Positions 7,662 to 16,752 are shown, counted from the first letter of the stretch. The stretch is DNA of 62,125 nucleotides from an uncultured Flavobacteriales bacterium (GCA_937899835.1 CALCCE010000130.1:1-62125), one strand, 5' to 3'. Program-made: numbers and translations. The notes: a model not told the origin generated them from the letters alone.

Positions 7662-8255
7662 ATGAAAACAGAAGAAAGCATCCAAATCATTGAAGAAATG
7701 ATCGCCACCGCCCGCAAAGATGTGGGTGGAGATGGCTATTTGTACCTCAGCTGGGGATACCTCGTATTGGTTTCCGGTATTATGCACTACCTATTGCTGA
7801 TGATCACCACCTTTAGCATGCCATGGCTACCTTGGCCTATTTTAATGTCGCTGGGGGGCATCAATCAGTTTATTTACATCTACCGACAAGAAAAAAATCG
7901 GAAACGCTCTGTTTCTGCGGTAGAGCGAATGCTGGGTTATCTGTGGGGAGCCGTTTTTATATGCCTCATTTTGGTGTTGGGCATGGTGGGCTACAAGGAG
8001 TTTATCGTAGAGCAAAACAGTCAATTGGCCTACGTGTTGGTGTTGGTGTTGTATGGTATTGGCACTTTTGTTTCGGGTGGCGTACTACAGTTCAAACCTT
8101 TGATCTTTGGAGGAATTGCCTCTTGGGTAATTGCCCTGGTTGCTTATCAGGTATCTTTTGATTTGCAATTGTTGCTCCTCTCCTTGGCCATTGTTGTCTC
8201 CTACATTCTTCCCGGGCATCTGCTGATTGCCAAACAACGCCAGCCTCATGTTTGA
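7662..8255 (+). CDS. Integral membrane protein, unknown function, paired with a winged-helix regulator
   Basis: The 197-residue protein has a charged N-terminus (ESIQIIEEMIATARKDVGGDG) and about six hydrophobic segments: residues near 27-52, 56-70, 90-110, 120-142, 146-160 and 168-186. I recognise no catalytic motif. Its last 8 bp overlap the start of a winged-helix regulator gene, so the two are translated together and probably form one regulatory unit. Similar membrane-plus-wHTH pairs are common in Bacteroidota, with the membrane protein often the main target of its partner. The function stays unknown. Confidence 0.8.
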   Translation: MKTEESIQIIEEMIATARKDVGGDGYLYLSWGYLVLVSGIMHYLLLMITTFSMPWLPWPILMSLGGINQFIYIYRQEKNRKRSVSAVERMLGYLWGAVFICLILVLGMVGYKEFIVEQNSQLAYVLVLVLYGIGTFVSGGVLQFKPLIFGGIASWVIALVAYQVSFDLQLLLLSLAIVVSYILPGHLLIAKQRQPHV

Positions 8256-8544
8256 TGCACTCGACCCCTTGCTGCACTCTCAATTGCGTTTGGCAGTGAT
8301 GTCGTTGCTGATGAACTTTGAGTTTGCCGACTTCACCTACCTGAAAGAGAAAACAGGTGCCACTGCGGGAAACCTTAGTGTGCAGATCGATAAGTTGGAG
8401 AAGGCGGGTTATTTGGATATAGAAAAGACGTATAAGGGAAAACGTCCACTTACCCGCTGCCATATTACCAAGTCAGGCATTAATGCTTTTGAGACTTATG
8501 TAAAAGCACTCAACTCTTATTTGAAACCGGATTCTCCATCATGA
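8248..8544 (+). CDS. Winged-helix transcriptional regulator (HTH_34/MarR-like)
   Basis: The 98-residue protein is nearly all winged helix: LHSQLRLAVMSLLM, FTYLKEKTGATAGNLSVQID as helix-turn-helix, LEKAGYLDIEKTYKGKRPLTR as wing, and a final helix ITKSGINAFETYVKAL. This matches the short HTH_34-type regulators that lack a ligand domain. I chose the ATG at 8248, which overlaps the upstream stop; a TTG at 8227 is also in frame but less likely. The overlap means translational coupling with the membrane protein. Target DNA sites are not evident. Confidence 0.85.
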   Translation: MFDALDPLLHSQLRLAVMSLLMNFEFADFTYLKEKTGATAGNLSVQIDKLEKAGYLDIEKTYKGKRPLTRCHITKSGINAFETYVKALNSYLKPDSPS

Positions 8545-8667
8545 GAGGCGGGCAAAATGGTTGCGGCTTGGTTTTTGTTCTTTGTGCACATCTTTTTTAA
8601 CTTGAAATAGATTTATATTCTTCGGAACTTAGCACCGTAGAAGATATTGCGCTCCAAAGACTGACCT

Positions 8668-9276
8668 ATGAAACGACTGAGACTATTTTCCTGCCTTCTT
8701 TTCGTTACCCTGCTAAGCAACTTTGCTTTGGCTCAAGACGACGACAATTCCATGAAATTCATTACCGACGGCGATATTCCCATTTCTGGATTTGCAGGCC
8801 CAATTTTAGAAATGTCCGACATCAGTGGTGATCTGGCCATATCTGGGGGGGTAGGAGCAGGCATTCTATTTTACCGCAACTTTTATGTAGGTGGCTACGG
8901 AATGCAGCTGATCAATGATCACCGCTACACCTTTCGTGCAGACTCTACGCTTACATTAGGCTATCAAACCGCTGGTGCCTGGTTGGGCTACCTCAACCGA
9001 TCCAACGACATTGTGCACATCGGATTGAGCACCAAACTCGGCTGGGGGAACATGAATTTTGATAACCGCCTGGGCAACGAAGTAGAATCGTCCAATCTAT
9101 TTTTGGTTACTCCCCAGCTGGAAATAGAGGTAAACATCGCTCCGTTTGTGAAAGTCAACTTCGGAGCAGGCGTTCGCTTAGTTTCCGGATTAGACGATAG
9201 CCAATTCTACAACGACGACGACTTTAGTAGTCCGGTCGGTTCGGTTTCCTTGTTGTTTGGCTGGTTCGACGATTAA
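8668..9276 (+). CDS. Exported protein, probable small outer-membrane beta barrel
   Basis: A signal peptide (LFSCLLFVTLLSNFALAQ) precedes a mature region of alternating glycine-rich beta strands: GGVGAGILFYRNFYVGGYGM, YQTAGAWLGYL, HIGLSTKLGWGN and VKVNFGAGVRLVSG. It ends in VSLLFGWFDD, with an aromatic residue near the end as in outer-membrane proteins. At 202 residues it fits an eight-strand barrel. No specific family is recognised. It begins 123 bp after the regulator gene and ends 6 bp before the next gene, so it may be co-transcribed with the epimerase-like gene. Confidence 0.7.
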   Translation: MKRLRLFSCLLFVTLLSNFALAQDDDNSMKFITDGDIPISGFAGPILEMSDISGDLAISGGVGAGILFYRNFYVGGYGMQLINDHRYTFRADSTLTLGYQTAGAWLGYLNRSNDIVHIGLSTKLGWGNMNFDNRLGNEVESSNLFLVTPQLEIEVNIAPFVKVNFGAGVRLVSGLDDSQFYNDDDFSSPVGSVSLLFGWFDD

Positions 9277-9282
9277 TTAGAA

Positions 9283-10101
9283 ATGAATGCGATCTCGGTA
9301 GTCGGATGCGGTTGGATGGGCTTGCCCCTGGCAAAGCAGCTAATTCAATTCGGTTATCGGGTAAAAGGCAGCGTAACCCGCGTTGAAAAGCTACCCCTGC
9401 TTCGAGAAAACGGAATTGAACCTTATCAGTTATTACTGAATCCTGGTGCAACACATCCCGTAAACCCCACATTGTGGGCAAGCGAGGTATTGATCGTCAA
9501 CATACCGCCCGGCATTCGTAAGGGCAATTCGCCAGAGCATCACTTAGAACAATTGACCAATCTGGTGCGGCTCATGGCCGAATCCACCATCCGGAAAGTC
9601 ATTTTTGTAAGTTCTACTTCCGTATATCCCGATTTAGGGCGCAAAGTGAGCGAAGAAGATGAGTACTATCCTCCCGAATCGCTTGCTGGTAAAACCCTGC
9701 GAAGGGCAGAATCCATTTTCCAGGAGTTAACCTCCGTACAAACAACCGTTTTGCGGCCCGCTGGCCTGGTGGGTCCCAACCGACCACCGGGACGATTTTA
9801 TGCAGGGAAAAAAGATATCCCAGGAGGATCCGCTCCGGTAAACCTGGTGCACCTCGACGATGTGATTGGCGCAATTCAAAATATTTTGGAGCAAAACGCC
9901 TGGGGAGGCACCTATAATTTGTGCGCTACCAAGCATCCTACCAAAGCGCAGTTCTATACCCAGGCTGCTCAATCGCTCGGCTTGCCGCTACCCCAATTTG
10001 ACCCCTTGCCAGCCACCAGATTTAAAAGTGTGGACGGCAGCAAAATAAGTCGGGAACTGGGGTTTAAATACCAACACCCGGATCCCATGCAATGGATATA
10101 A
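9283..10101 (+). CDS. NAD(P)-dependent epimerase/dehydratase-like SDR protein (YeeZ-like)
   Basis: The 272-residue protein opens with a Rossmann fold whose glycine motif is GCGWMGLPLA. VIFVSSTSVYPDLGRKVSEE carries the SSTSVY block of extended SDR proteins, and LRPAGLVGPNRPPGRF plus NLVHLDDVIGAI follow as in nucleoside-diphosphate-sugar epimerase relatives. The active-site YxxxK is not clear: EYYPPESLAGKTLRRAE lies where it would be expected and lacks the usual form. The substrate is unknown. It converges with the helicase gene, leaving only 4 bp between the two. Confidence 0.8.
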   Translation: MNAISVVGCGWMGLPLAKQLIQFGYRVKGSVTRVEKLPLLRENGIEPYQLLLNPGATHPVNPTLWASEVLIVNIPPGIRKGNSPEHHLEQLTNLVRLMAESTIRKVIFVSSTSVYPDLGRKVSEEDEYYPPESLAGKTLRRAESIFQELTSVQTTVLRPAGLVGPNRPPGRFYAGKKDIPGGSAPVNLVHLDDVIGAIQNILEQNAWGGTYNLCATKHPTKAQFYTQAAQSLGLPLPQFDPLPATRFKSVDGSKISRELGFKYQHPDPMQWI

Positions 10102-10105
10102 AGAG

Positions 10106-11998
10106 CTACATCCATTCCCAGGCCGACCGATAAGCGTCCTTAGATTCGCAATACTCAACCAATTGTTGGTAAAACCCATGTGCTCCCAACGTAGCACTAT
10201 CACCAATCATCACCAATTTTAAACGGGCTCGGGTCATGGCCACGTTCATTCTGCGGTAATCACTCAAAAAGCCGATTTCGCTTTTTTCATTGGACCGTAC
10301 CAAACTGATAAAAACCAGGTCCCTTTCCTGGCCCTGAAAAGAATCGATGGTATTGATGGTTAGTGTTAAGTTGTTCCAACCTTCCATTGGAATTTCTCCC
10401 TGAAGGTGTTTCACCTGTTCACGATAAGGGGAGATAACGCCCACCGTAAAGGTTCCCTGACTAGTGAGGCCAGCATCCAACGCTTCCAATTGGCGCAATA
10501 AAATACCCGCTTCGCCGGCATTGTAGAGGCTACGGCTTTCGGGGTGTTGCTTTTCGTCAAAACCACATCCGGCCGTGTCTACATAGGTAATGGCCGGGGC
10601 GAGCGCTGCCGGAATCTGGCGGTCTTCAATGGCTTCAGCAGCTTTAAGAGCACCCTTATAAAACTGAAGGTTTGAAAATTCCATAATGGCGGCCTCCATC
10701 CGGTATTGGGTGTTGAGCAAAGAAACCTTGGGCAGTCGTTTTTGAAGCCTTTCCAATAAAGTTTGGTTAAAACCTTGCCGTTGCGCCTCTGCCGAAAGTA
10801 AAGTAGGCGGCAATTGCAAGGGATCGCCGGCAAGAATTACTTTTCGCGCTTTCAAAATAGGAATCAAGGTAGCTGGCTCGAGGGCTTGCCCGGCTTCGTC
10901 GATCACCAGGGTATCAAAAGCGCGTTTGCGTAAATAGCGGCTGGCAGCTCCTACTAAGGTGCAACAAACCAGTTGCCCCTGATCCAATACCTGCTGCAAC
11001 AGGTAGTCCTCCATTTGTCGGGCTTCCTGAGCGATGGCTTTGGCCTCCTGAAGCAGAAACTTACGCTGCTCGCGTTCGGCTTTTCCAAACTTGCGTTTGT
11101 ATTTCAGTGCCATGGAGCGGTATTCTTCCGCTTTGCGCTTGCTGCGTTTCAGTTCTTTGTATTGTGGATGGTTGGTGAGGCGCGCTTCTAAAGTATGTGC
11201 TACAATGCTTTCATCCACCCGGCTCAAGTTGCCAATGCGTACCACTGATAGGCCGGCATTGGCCGCCCGGGTAACCAAGAGGTCGGTAGCGGCATTGCTG
11301 GGAGCGCAAACCAAAATTTGTTGTTCTGTTCGGGCAATGGTTTGCAGCAAGCCAATGAGTGTGGTGGTTTTTCCAGTACCTGGAGGACCGTGAATCACCG
11401 CAAGGTCCTCGGCGGCTATAGCCGTGGCCACCGCTTCGTTTTGTGAATCGTTTAGCCCCGGTAGGGCAGGAGTAGGGGTATCTGTAAAATGTACGGTTCG
11501 ATCTCCGTAAAGCAATTCGCGTAATTCCCGGGTGCGGTCATGCTCTGCCTTTTGAAAAGCCTTGAGGGCGAATTCCATTTCCCGAAAACTGGTCGAGTCA
11601 AACATCAGGTCGATTCCCCACTTGCCCGTGTCGTAATTCTCCGGCAGTTCGTCTTGCTGCAAAATGAGCTTCATCCGGTTTTTGTCTACCCAGTGTACTG
11701 AAGCCGCTACGGTTTGCATTTGTCCACTCAAGTCTTCGCTGAAAAGCCGCACGACCTTTCCCGCCTGAAACTGGTGAGGTGTGCCATGGTTACGGGTGCG
11801 TTCCATTACCAGAAAGGGATAATCGCCCAGTCCGTAACCACTTTCTACTGCGGCTACCGGATACCAGGTTACCCCATTTTCTACCCTTTCGGTCAACTCC
11901 GTCTTTTCAATTTTTTCCCGGTAATCGTTCCAGGCCGCTTCCCGCTCCATGGCCAGCCAGGCCTCCAATTGTGTGAGGTGCTTGATCGATGCGCTCAT
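10106..11998 (-). CDS. Superfamily 1 DNA/RNA helicase, IGHMBP2/Upf1-like
   Basis: The 630-residue protein has an N-terminal beta-rich region (about 1-170) and then SF1 motifs: Walker [11 protein letters not shown] at about residue 205, [14 protein letters not shown] as motif [13 protein letters not shown] as motif III, LNTQYRM as motif [22 protein letters not shown] as motif V, and [16 protein letters not shown] as motif VI. A coiled stretch ([20 protein letters not shown]) between Walker A and the DEAG box is the usual 1B/stalk insert of this subfamily. It is expected to unwind nucleic acid 5'-3'; the bacterial role is not established. It is divergent from the cyclophilin gene. Confidence 0.92.
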   Translation of the reverse strand: MSASIKHLTQLEAWLAMEREAAWNDYREKIEKTELTERVENGVTWYPVAAVESGYGLGDYPFLVMERTRNHGTPHQFQAGKVVRLFSEDLSGQMQTVAASVHWVDKNRMKLILQQDELPENYDTGKWGIDLMFDSTSFREMEFALKAFQKAEHDRTRELRELLYGDRTVHFTDTPTPALPGLNDSQNEAVATAIAAEDLAVIHGPPGTGKTTTLIGLLQTIARTEQQILVCAPSNAATDLLVTRAANAGLSVVRIGNLSRVDESIVAHTLEARLTNHPQYKELKRSKRKAEEYRSMALKYKRKFGKAEREQRKFLLQEAKAIAQEARQMEDYLLQQVLDQGQLVCCTLVGAASRYLRKRAFDTLVIDEAGQALEPATLIPILKARKVILAGDPLQLPPTLLSAEAQRQGFNQTLLERLQKRLPKVSLLNTQYRMEAAIMEFSNLQFYKGALKAAEAIEDRQIPAALAPAITYVDTAGCGFDEKQHPESRSLYNAGEAGILLRQLEALDAGLTSQGTFTVGVISPYREQVKHLQGEIPMEGWNNLTLTINTIDSFQGQERDLVFISLVRSNEKSEIGFLSDYRRMNVAMTRARLKLVMIGDSATLGAHGFYQQLVEYCESKDAYRSAWEWM

Positions 11999-12046
11999 GC
12001 GGTGAAAGTACCAAATCTAAAGCAGGCCAAAGCCCGACAATTTGGC

Positions 12047-12054
12047 TAACTTTG
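12047..12054 (+). promoter_or_regulatory. Promoter -7 box of the cyclophilin gene
   Basis: TAACTTTG matches TAnnTTTG and lies 27 bp before the ATG at 12082, supporting that start over in-frame codons further up. No clear -33 box is visible. Confidence 0.45.
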
Positions 12055-12081
12055 CCGCCCAATTACCAAAATCAACCATAC

Positions 12082-12519
12082 ATGACCACAGCAGAAATTC
12101 AAACTCCCAAGGGAACCATGAAAGTGGAGTTTTTCGAGAAAGATGCTCCCAATACGGTAGCGAACTTTGTGAAACTGGCCAAAGATGGCTTTTACAATGG
12201 ATTGACTTTTCATCGCGTTATTCCCGATTTTGTAGTGCAAGGTGGTTGCCCCAATGGTACCGGTGCCGGTGGACCAGGGTATTCAATCGATTGTGAGCTG
12301 GACGGCGACAACCAATACCACGATCGCGGGGTGTTGTCAATGGCGCATGCTGGCCGCAACACCGGAGGAAGCCAGTTTTTCATTTGCCATAGCCGGAAAA
12401 ATACCGCTCACCTCGACCGTAACCACACCGTTTTCGGTAAAGTGGTAGAAGGTCTGGACATCATTGACCAAATCAATCAGGGCGACACCATGGATCAAGT
12501 GATCATTCACGAGTCCTAA
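12082..12519 (+). CDS. Peptidyl-prolyl cis-trans isomerase, cyclophilin type
   Basis: The 145-residue protein contains the whole cyclophilin core: [20 protein letters not shown], the catalytic-Arg block [22 protein letters not shown], the [19 protein letters not shown] block, and [15 protein letters not shown]. It has no signal peptide, so it should act in the cytosol as a PpiB-like folding catalyst. I start at the ATG at 12082, which follows the -7 box; longer in-frame sequence up to 11989 overlaps the divergent helicase gene. A terminator follows at 12551-12579. Confidence 0.95.
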   Translation: MTTAEIQTPKGTMKVEFFEKDAPNTVANFVKLAKDGFYNGLTFHRVIPDFVVQGGCPNGTGAGGPGYSIDCELDGDNQYHDRGVLSMAHAGRNTGGSQFFICHSRKNTAHLDRNHTVFGKVVEGLDIIDQINQGDTMDQVIIHES

Positions 12520-12550
12520 GCGTGTAGACCTACTTACAGTATAAAAATGG

Positions 12551-12579
12551 ACGGGCTGCTGATTTCAGTGGCCCGTTTT
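12551..12579 (+). terminator. Rho-independent terminator after the cyclophilin gene
   Basis: ACGGGCTGCT (12551-12560) pairs with AGTGGCCCGT (12567-12576), with two G-T wobbles, around GATTTC, and is followed by TTTT. Confidence 0.8.
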
Positions 12580-12629
12580 CGTTGCGGTCTATTATAAGTC
12601 TTGAAACAAGCGGATTTCATAGAGGTAAC

Positions 12630-12660
12630 TTGGTAGTTCGACGGGATTCATCTACTTTTG
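12630..12660 (+). promoter_or_regulatory. Complete Bacteroidota-type promoter of rpsA
   Basis: TTGG at 12630-12633 and TACTTTTG at 12653-12660 are separated by 19 bp, matching the phylum's -33/-7 promoter (TTG and TAnnTTTG). This is the best full promoter seen in the window. It predicts a transcript start near 12665. Confidence 0.65.
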
Positions 12661-12751
12661 CCCTCCCAATTTAAAGGGATAACCGGAAATCCCAATGTTT
12701 AAAAGCCTTTCGTCATTTTCCGGAGTTGACGAGATACAAAGCCAGCCTAGC

Positions 12752-15121
12752 ATGGCAGATGAAACCAAGAAAGCTGCTGAAGAAGTGGAAAACAACACTC
12801 CGGCAGAAGAAACACCAGCTACCGAACCTGTAGCTGAAACTCCCGAAAACAAAGAACCTGAAGCTGCCACTGAAGCAGCAGAAGCACCCAAAGCAGAAGA
12901 AACTGCTGAGGAACCTGCGGCTGTTGAAGAAGTTGCTGAAGCTCCTGAAGCCGCTCCTGCGGAAGAAAAGGAAGCTCCTGTAGCGGAAGAAGCTGCTCCC
13001 GAAAAAGCAGAAGCTGCTCCTGAAAAGGAGGAAGCTGCTCCTGTAGCGGAAGAAGCCGCTCCTGAGAAAGCAGAAGAAGCTGCTCCTGTAGCAGAAGAAG
13101 TTGCTTCTGAAAAAGCAGAAGCTACTCCTGAGAAAACGGAGGAGGCTCCTGCAAAAGCGGAAGAAGCTGTTGCGGAAAAAGCCGAAGAGGCGCCAGCAAA
13201 AGAGGAGGCGCCAGCCCCCGAGTTCAAGCTTTCGGAAATTAAGCCGCTCGAAGATTTCGATTGGGACAAACTCGGTAAACAAGCCGAAGGTTATTCCACC
13301 GATGAGCGCTTGAAATTAGAAGACATTTACGACAAAACCCTCACCTCGATTGCTGAGCATGAAGTGGTAGAAGGTATTGTGGTAAAAAAGACCAAAAAAG
13401 AAGTTGTAGTAAACATTGGTTACAAATCGGACGGCATTGTTCCCGTTTCCGAGTTTCGCTACAACCCCGACCTCGACGAAGGACAGCAGGTAGAGGTTTA
13501 CGTTGAGTCACAAGAAGACAAAAATGGTCAGTTGGTGCTTTCGCACAAGAAAGCCCGCACCTTGAAAGCTTGGGACAACGTGAACAATGCCTTGAAAAAC
13601 GAAGAGGTAATCAAAGGATTCGTAAAATGCCGCACCAAAGGTGGTCTCATTGTAGACGTATTCGGCATCGAAGCCTTCTTGCCCGGTTCGCAAATTGATG
13701 TGAAGCCAATCCGTGACTACGATATGTACGTTGGAAAGGCGATGGAATTCAAAGTGGTGAAAATCAACCAGGAATTCCGCAACGTTGTGGTATCGCACAA
13801 AGCCCTCATCGAAGCCGAACTGGAGCAACAAAAAGCCGAAATTATTTCGAAACTGGAGAAAGGCCAGGTACTGGAAGGAACCGTCAAAAACATTACTTCT
13901 TACGGTGTATTCATCGATCTTGGTGGTGTAGATGGTCTGATCCACATTACCGACCTTTCCTGGGGACGCATCAACCATCCAGAGGAAATCGTGGAGTTGG
14001 ATCAAAAACTCAACGTGGTTATTCTGGATTTCGACGACGAGAAAAAACGGATTGCTCTCGGCCTCAAGCAACTTTCCAAGCATCCTTGGGAAGCACTGGA
14101 CGAAAACCTCAAGGTGGGCGATACTGTGAACGGAAAAGTGGTGGTTTTGGCCGACTACGGTGCATTCGTAGAGATTGCTCCTGGTGTAGAAGGTTTGATC
14201 CACGTTTCCGAAATGTCGTGGTCGCAGCATTTGCGCACCGCTCAGGATTTCTTCAAAGTAGGGGATGCAGTGGAAGCTGTTATCATGACCCTCGACCGCG
14301 AAGAGCGCAAAATGAGCTTGTCGACCCGTCGTTTGACCCCAGATCCATGGGAGGCGATCGAGTCCAAATACCCGGTGGAGTCTCGTCACACCGCCAAGGT
14401 GACCAACCTATCGAACTTTGGAGTTTTTGTAGAACTCGAAGAAGGAATCGACGGATTGGTACACATCTCTGATTTGAGCTGGTCCAAGAAAATCAACCAT
14501 CCAGGTGAAGTAACCAAAGTTGGTGAAGACATGGAGGTAGTAGTCTTGGAAATTGACAAAGACAACCGCCGTTTGAGTTTGGGCCACAAGCAATTGGAAG
14601 AAAACCCATGGAATGTATTCGAAACCGTGTTTACCCTCGGTTCGGTACACAAAGGAACCATTCTCAGCAAAACCGACAAAGGTGGCATCGTAGCATTGCC
14701 TTACGGTGTAGAAGGATTCGCACCCAACCGTCACTTGATGAAAGAAGATGGCAAACGGGCTGAAGCCGACGAAACCCTTGATTTCGAAGTGTTGGAGTTC
14801 AACAAAGACGCCAAGAAAATCATTGTTTCGCACACCCGCCTGCACGAAGCTGCTTCCAAAGCAGAACGCGATGCGGAGAACAAACGTCAGAAAGCCGAGC
14901 AATCTGCTACCCGCAAGAAGGTTCAGAACATGAACGAGAAAGTGGAGCGGACTACTTTGGGCGATTTGAGCGTATTGGCTTCCTTGAAATCTGAAATGGA
15001 AGATGCTGAAAAAGCTGCTAAGCCAACTGCTTCTAAAAAAGCCGCGCCTGCCAAGAAAGCAGAAAAGGCTCCTGAAGCAGAAGATGCCGGAGAGGCTAAA
15101 GAAGGCGAAGCAGAAGCTTAA
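12752..15121 (+). CDS. rpsA: Ribosomal protein bS1 with a long acidic N-terminal extension
   Basis: Six S1 RNA-binding domains lie at about residues 204-270, 285-355, 370-440, 453-528, 545-617 and 628-704. Domain 3 shows the classic form (GTVKNITSYGVFIDLGGVDG, LIHITDLSW), and domains 4 and 5 repeat it. S1 brings mRNA to the 30S subunit, which matters in a phylum without Shine-Dalgarno leaders. Residues 1 to about 155 are a Glu/Ala/Pro-rich low-complexity arm with irregular repeats (APVAEEAAPEKAEAAPEK); the C-terminal 85 residues are a Lys/Ala/Glu tail. The ATG at 12752 (MADETKKAAEE) fits the acidic arm; an in-frame ATG at 12695 would add 19 residues of different character. Mature length is 789, against about 560-620 for usual S1. 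Confidence 0.93.
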   Translation: MADETKKAAEEVENNTPAEETPATEPVAETPENKEPEAATEAAEAPKAEETAEEPAAVEEVAEAPEAAPAEEKEAPVAEEAAPEKAEAAPEKEEAAPVAEEAAPEKAEEAAPVAEEVASEKAEATPEKTEEAPAKAEEAVAEKAEEAPAKEEAPAPEFKLSEIKPLEDFDWDKLGKQAEGYSTDERLKLEDIYDKTLTSIAEHEVVEGIVVKKTKKEVVVNIGYKSDGIVPVSEFRYNPDLDEGQQVEVYVESQEDKNGQLVLSHKKARTLKAWDNVNNALKNEEVIKGFVKCRTKGGLIVDVFGIEAFLPGSQIDVKPIRDYDMYVGKAMEFKVVKINQEFRNVVVSHKALIEAELEQQKAEIISKLEKGQVLEGTVKNITSYGVFIDLGGVDGLIHITDLSWGRINHPEEIVELDQKLNVVILDFDDEKKRIALGLKQLSKHPWEALDENLKVGDTVNGKVVVLADYGAFVEIAPGVEGLIHVSEMSWSQHLRTAQDFFKVGDAVEAVIMTLDREERKMSLSTRRLTPDPWEAIESKYPVESRHTAKVTNLSNFGVFVELEEGIDGLVHISDLSWSKKINHPGEVTKVGEDMEVVVLEIDKDNRRLSLGHKQLEENPWNVFETVFTLGSVHKGTILSKTDKGGIVALPYGVEGFAPNRHLMKEDGKRAEADETLDFEVLEFNKDAKKIIVSHTRLHEAASKAERDAENKRQKAEQSATRKKVQNMNEKVERTTLGDLSVLASLKSEMEDAEKAAKPTASKKAAPAKKAEKAPEAEDAGEAKEGEAEA

Positions 15122-15185
15122 TCTAAATTGACAACCATCATTAGAAGAGGATAAACCATCCTTAACGAATGATTCTCACTGAAAG

Positions 15186-15217
15186 AAAAATCACCCTCCC
15201 CGAGGGTGATTTTTTTT
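15186..15217 (+). terminator. Rho-independent terminator of rpsA
   Basis: TCACCCTC (15191-15198) and GAGGGTGA (15202-15209) form a perfect stem with a CCC loop, flanked by AAAAA and a run of nine T. Very strong. Confidence 0.95.
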
Positions 15218-15221
15218 ATCC

Positions 15222-15229
15222 TATATTTG
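15222..15229 (+). promoter_or_regulatory. Promoter -7 box of pyrR-pyrB
   Basis: TATATTTG matches TAnnTTTG and lies right after the rpsA terminator, 13 bp before the pyrR ATG. The implied leader is under ten bases, leaving no room for a PyrR-type attenuator. Confidence 0.5.
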
Positions 15230-15242
15230 CGCCCAATCGATC

Positions 15243-15797
15243 ATGCAGCCGCGGGTTATTCTAAATAGCAGGCAATTAGAGCTCACCATCAACCGCCTTT
15301 GCCGCCAGTTGATCGAGAATCACGACGATTTTTCGAACTCTGTACTTATTGGCTTGCAGCCTAGAGGCGTTTTCCTGGCCCAGCGTATTTATCATTTGCT
15401 GCAGGAAATGACCGGATGTGATACCATCGACTTTGGGCAATTAGACATCACTTTTTTTCGGGACGATTTTCGCCGGCGAAACTCTCCCTTGATTCCCAAC
15501 CAAACGACGATCGATTTTTTGGTGGAAAACAAAAAAGTGGTAATGATTGATGATGTGCTCTACACCGGTAGAACGATTCGGGCGGGTCTTGACGCGATGT
15601 TGGCCTTCGGGCGTCCGGCAGGAGTGGAATTGTTGGTGCTGATTGATCGGCGTTTTCGACGACACCTTCCAATACAGCCCGATTATACCGGAAAAACCGT
15701 TGATTCAGTTATCTCTGAACGAGTAGACGTACGTTGGGAAGAAACCGATGGTACCAACGAAGTGATTTTGAATTCGCTAAAAAAACACGATGAGTGA
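15243..15797 (+). CDS. pyrR: PyrR-family regulator/uracil phosphoribosyltransferase
   Basis: The 184-residue protein has the PyrR layout: SVLIGLQPRGVFLAQRI, DITFFRDDF, and the PRPP-binding loop VVMIDDVLYTGRTIRAGLDA, then ELLVLIDRRFRRHLPIQPDY. PyrR proteins bind pyr mRNA and also make UMP from uracil and PRPP. The gene overlaps pyrB by 8 bp, so pyrR and pyrB form one coupled unit. The leader is too short for an attenuation hairpin, so here it may act mainly as an enzyme or regulate elsewhere (inference). Confidence 0.94.
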   Translation: MQPRVILNSRQLELTINRLCRQLIENHDDFSNSVLIGLQPRGVFLAQRIYHLLQEMTGCDTIDFGQLDITFFRDDFRRRNSPLIPNQTTIDFLVENKKVVMIDDVLYTGRTIRAGLDAMLAFGRPAGVELLVLIDRRFRRHLPIQPDYTGKTVDSVISERVDVRWEETDGTNEVILNSLKKHDE

Positions 15798-16725
15798 GTT
15801 AAGTTCCGACCACCTGCTGGGGATCAAATACCTCAACGAAGCGGACATCGAACTGATTTTTTCCACTGCCGATAACTTTAAGGACGTTATCAATCGTCCC
15901 ATCAAAAAAGTTCCCTCGCTGCGTGACATCACCATTGCCAATCTTTTCTTCGAAAACTCAACGCGTACCCGGCTTTCTTTCGAACTGGCTGAAAAACGAC
16001 TTTCCGCCGATGTGGTCAATTTTTCGGCTGCTTCTTCTTCTGTGAAGAAAGGTGAAACGTTGATCGATACGGTCAACAACATTTTGGCCATGAAGGTGGA
16101 TATGGTGGTGATGCGTCACCCTAATCCCGGGGCAGGGCTGTTTCTCTCCCAACACGTTGATTCTCGAATTGTCAATGCGGGAGACGGTGCTCACGAGCAC
16201 CCTACCCAGGCGTTACTAGATGCCTTTTCTATTCGGGAGCGTTTGGGAGCAGTGAGCGGGAAAAAAGTGCTCATCGTTGGTGATATTTTGCACTCACGGG
16301 TGGCGTTGTCCAATATTTTTTGTTTGCAAAAGCTGGGCGCAAAAGTGATGGTTTGTGGACCGCCTACCTTGATGCCCAAATACATTCAATCGCTTGGGGT
16401 AGAGGTGGAGTTTAATCTGGATAAGGCCCTGGCATGGTGCGATGTGGCCAATATGCTGCGCATTCAACTGGAACGGCAAGATACCCGCTTTTTTCCCAGC
16501 CTACGGGAGTATTCTATGCTGTATGGCTTGACTAGCGATCGGTTGAACCGTTTGGATCGGAAAATTATTGTGATGCATCCCGGCCCCATCAACCGGGGGG
16601 TCGAAATTACTTCTGAAGTAGCTGATTCAGAGCACAGCATCATACTCGATCAAGTAGAAAATGGGGTCGCCATACGCATGGCCGTGTTGTACCTGCTGGC
16701 CAGTAAAATCGAGCGCTTAGCTTGA
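15790..16725 (+). CDS. pyrB: Aspartate carbamoyltransferase catalytic subunit
   Basis: The 311-residue protein shows the carbamoyl-phosphate loop FFENSTRTRLSFELA, then SSSVKKGETLIDTVNN with the 80s-loop Ser/Lys pair, VMRHPNPGAG, DGAHEHPTQALLDAF, GDILHSRVALSN and VMHPGPINRGVEI. It catalyses carbamoyl phosphate plus aspartate to carbamoyl aspartate, the committed step of pyrimidine synthesis. Length is that of the family. Translation is coupled to pyrR. No pyrI regulatory subunit is adjacent, as expected for a PyrB of the Bacillus-like class. Confidence 0.97.
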   Translation: MSELSSDHLLGIKYLNEADIELIFSTADNFKDVINRPIKKVPSLRDITIANLFFENSTRTRLSFELAEKRLSADVVNFSAASSSVKKGETLIDTVNNILAMKVDMVVMRHPNPGAGLFLSQHVDSRIVNAGDGAHEHPTQALLDAFSIRERLGAVSGKKVLIVGDILHSRVALSNIFCLQKLGAKVMVCGPPTLMPKYIQSLGVEVEFNLDKALAWCDVANMLRIQLERQDTRFFPSLREYSMLYGLTSDRLNRLDRKIIVMHPGPINRGVEITSEVADSEHSIILDQVENGVAIRMAVLYLLASKIERLA

Positions 16726-16752
16726 GGCAGGAATTCACCCGGCAATTTGTTT

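Noticed and set aside
13000-13200. Short tandem repeats that might be a CRISPR or satellite
   Set aside because: They are in frame and encode the Ala/Glu/Pro arm of S1; no constant spacer length.
12652-13269. Minus-strand frame of 205 residues rich in Ser, Ala and Gly
   Set aside because: It is antisense to the Glu/Ala repeat arm of rpsA; the composition follows from repeated GAA/GCT codons and it has no features of its own.
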